This document shows, piece after piece, positions 42,106 through 42,290 of a DNA stretch of 42,290 bases (the stretch's first letter is position 1; each line of letters opens with the position of its first letter). A model generated the notes under the pieces. It had not been told where the DNA came from. It ran no database searches and worked only from the letters and a program-made list of their open reading frames with translations. Origin of the DNA: Betaproteobacteria bacterium (GTDB lineage: Bacteria; Pseudomonadota; Gammaproteobacteria; Burkholderiales; Gallionellaceae); assembly GCA_021413765.1 (NCBI GenBank), contig JAIOPT010000142.1:1-42290 (forward strand), read 5' to 3'. A program made the position numbers and the translations under genes.

Positions 42106-42290
42106 ATGTTTGAAAACTTTCTAAAATTGATCCCGACACAAATTTCGACGGCTTGGCTGGCGCCGGTATTTGCGATTGCTTTTGCGTGCTGGAAATTCTT
42201 TCGGGAGCAAAAACGGCTGGAAGAGACCGTGGCAGCCGAAAAAACAAAAGTGGTCAAGTTGGAAGCGGCGCTGGAGCAGCAGAAACGCTC
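42106..42290 (+). CDS. hypothetical protein with an N-terminal hydrophobic segment and coiled-coil-like region (partial, runs off the right edge)
   Basis: Open frame from ATG 42106 preceded by AGGAGGGG: MFENFLKLIPTQISTAWLAPVFAIAFACWKFFREQKRLEETVAAEKTKVVKLEAALEQQKR... Confidence 0.55.
   Translation, partial: MFENFLKLIPTQISTAWLAPVFAIAFACWKFFREQKRLEETVAAEKTKVVKLEAALEQQKR

Noticed and set aside
42020-42124. 34-codon ORF (MLAAGLKGMEILNVTAHNLLSIVIRRGRRCLKTF) overlapping the start of the edge ORF
   Set aside because: Too short and without recognised family; the downstream frame has the better SD and length.

Overview
This 42.3-kb window looks like the replication-origin region of a betaproteobacterial (Gallionellaceae/Nitrosomonadales-like; lineage inferred) chromosome. 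The core block is gyrB-dnaN-dnaA on the minus strand, rpmH-rnpA-yidD-yidC-mnmE on the plus strand, then glmU, the complete F1Fo ATP synthase operon (atpIBEFHAGDC), parB-parA, rsmG and mnmG on the minus strand. It carries two perfect 16-bp parS palindromes and DnaA-box-like 9-mers in the AT-rich dnaA-dnaN gap (candidate oriC). The left part holds dacB (running off the edge), bioA, pstS divergent from a phosphate-type porin with a near-perfect Pho box, an ArnT/PMT-like glycosyltransferase, rpmE, a tandem glycine riboswitch plus terminator upstream of gcvT-gcvH-gcvP, tpx, a MOSC protein and an Nramp-like transporter. Between the Nramp gene and gyrB (about 15.8-19.6 kb) is an accessory patch: fused, degenerate IS3 and IS66 remnants, a fragment resembling the C-terminal half of MvaI/BcnI endonucleases, an unknown 123-aa protein, and a 680-aa single-ORF fusion of a Dcm-like C5-cytosine methyltransferase to an HNH endonuclease. 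The fusion is the best candidate for an undescribed system: it has a Shine-Dalgarno-like AAGGAG and ATG exactly at the domain boundary, suggesting both a fused and a free HNH product. A second notable point is that gcvP looks Bacteroidetes-like and AT-rich inside an otherwise proteobacterial gcv operon. No searches were run; family calls are from motif recognition.
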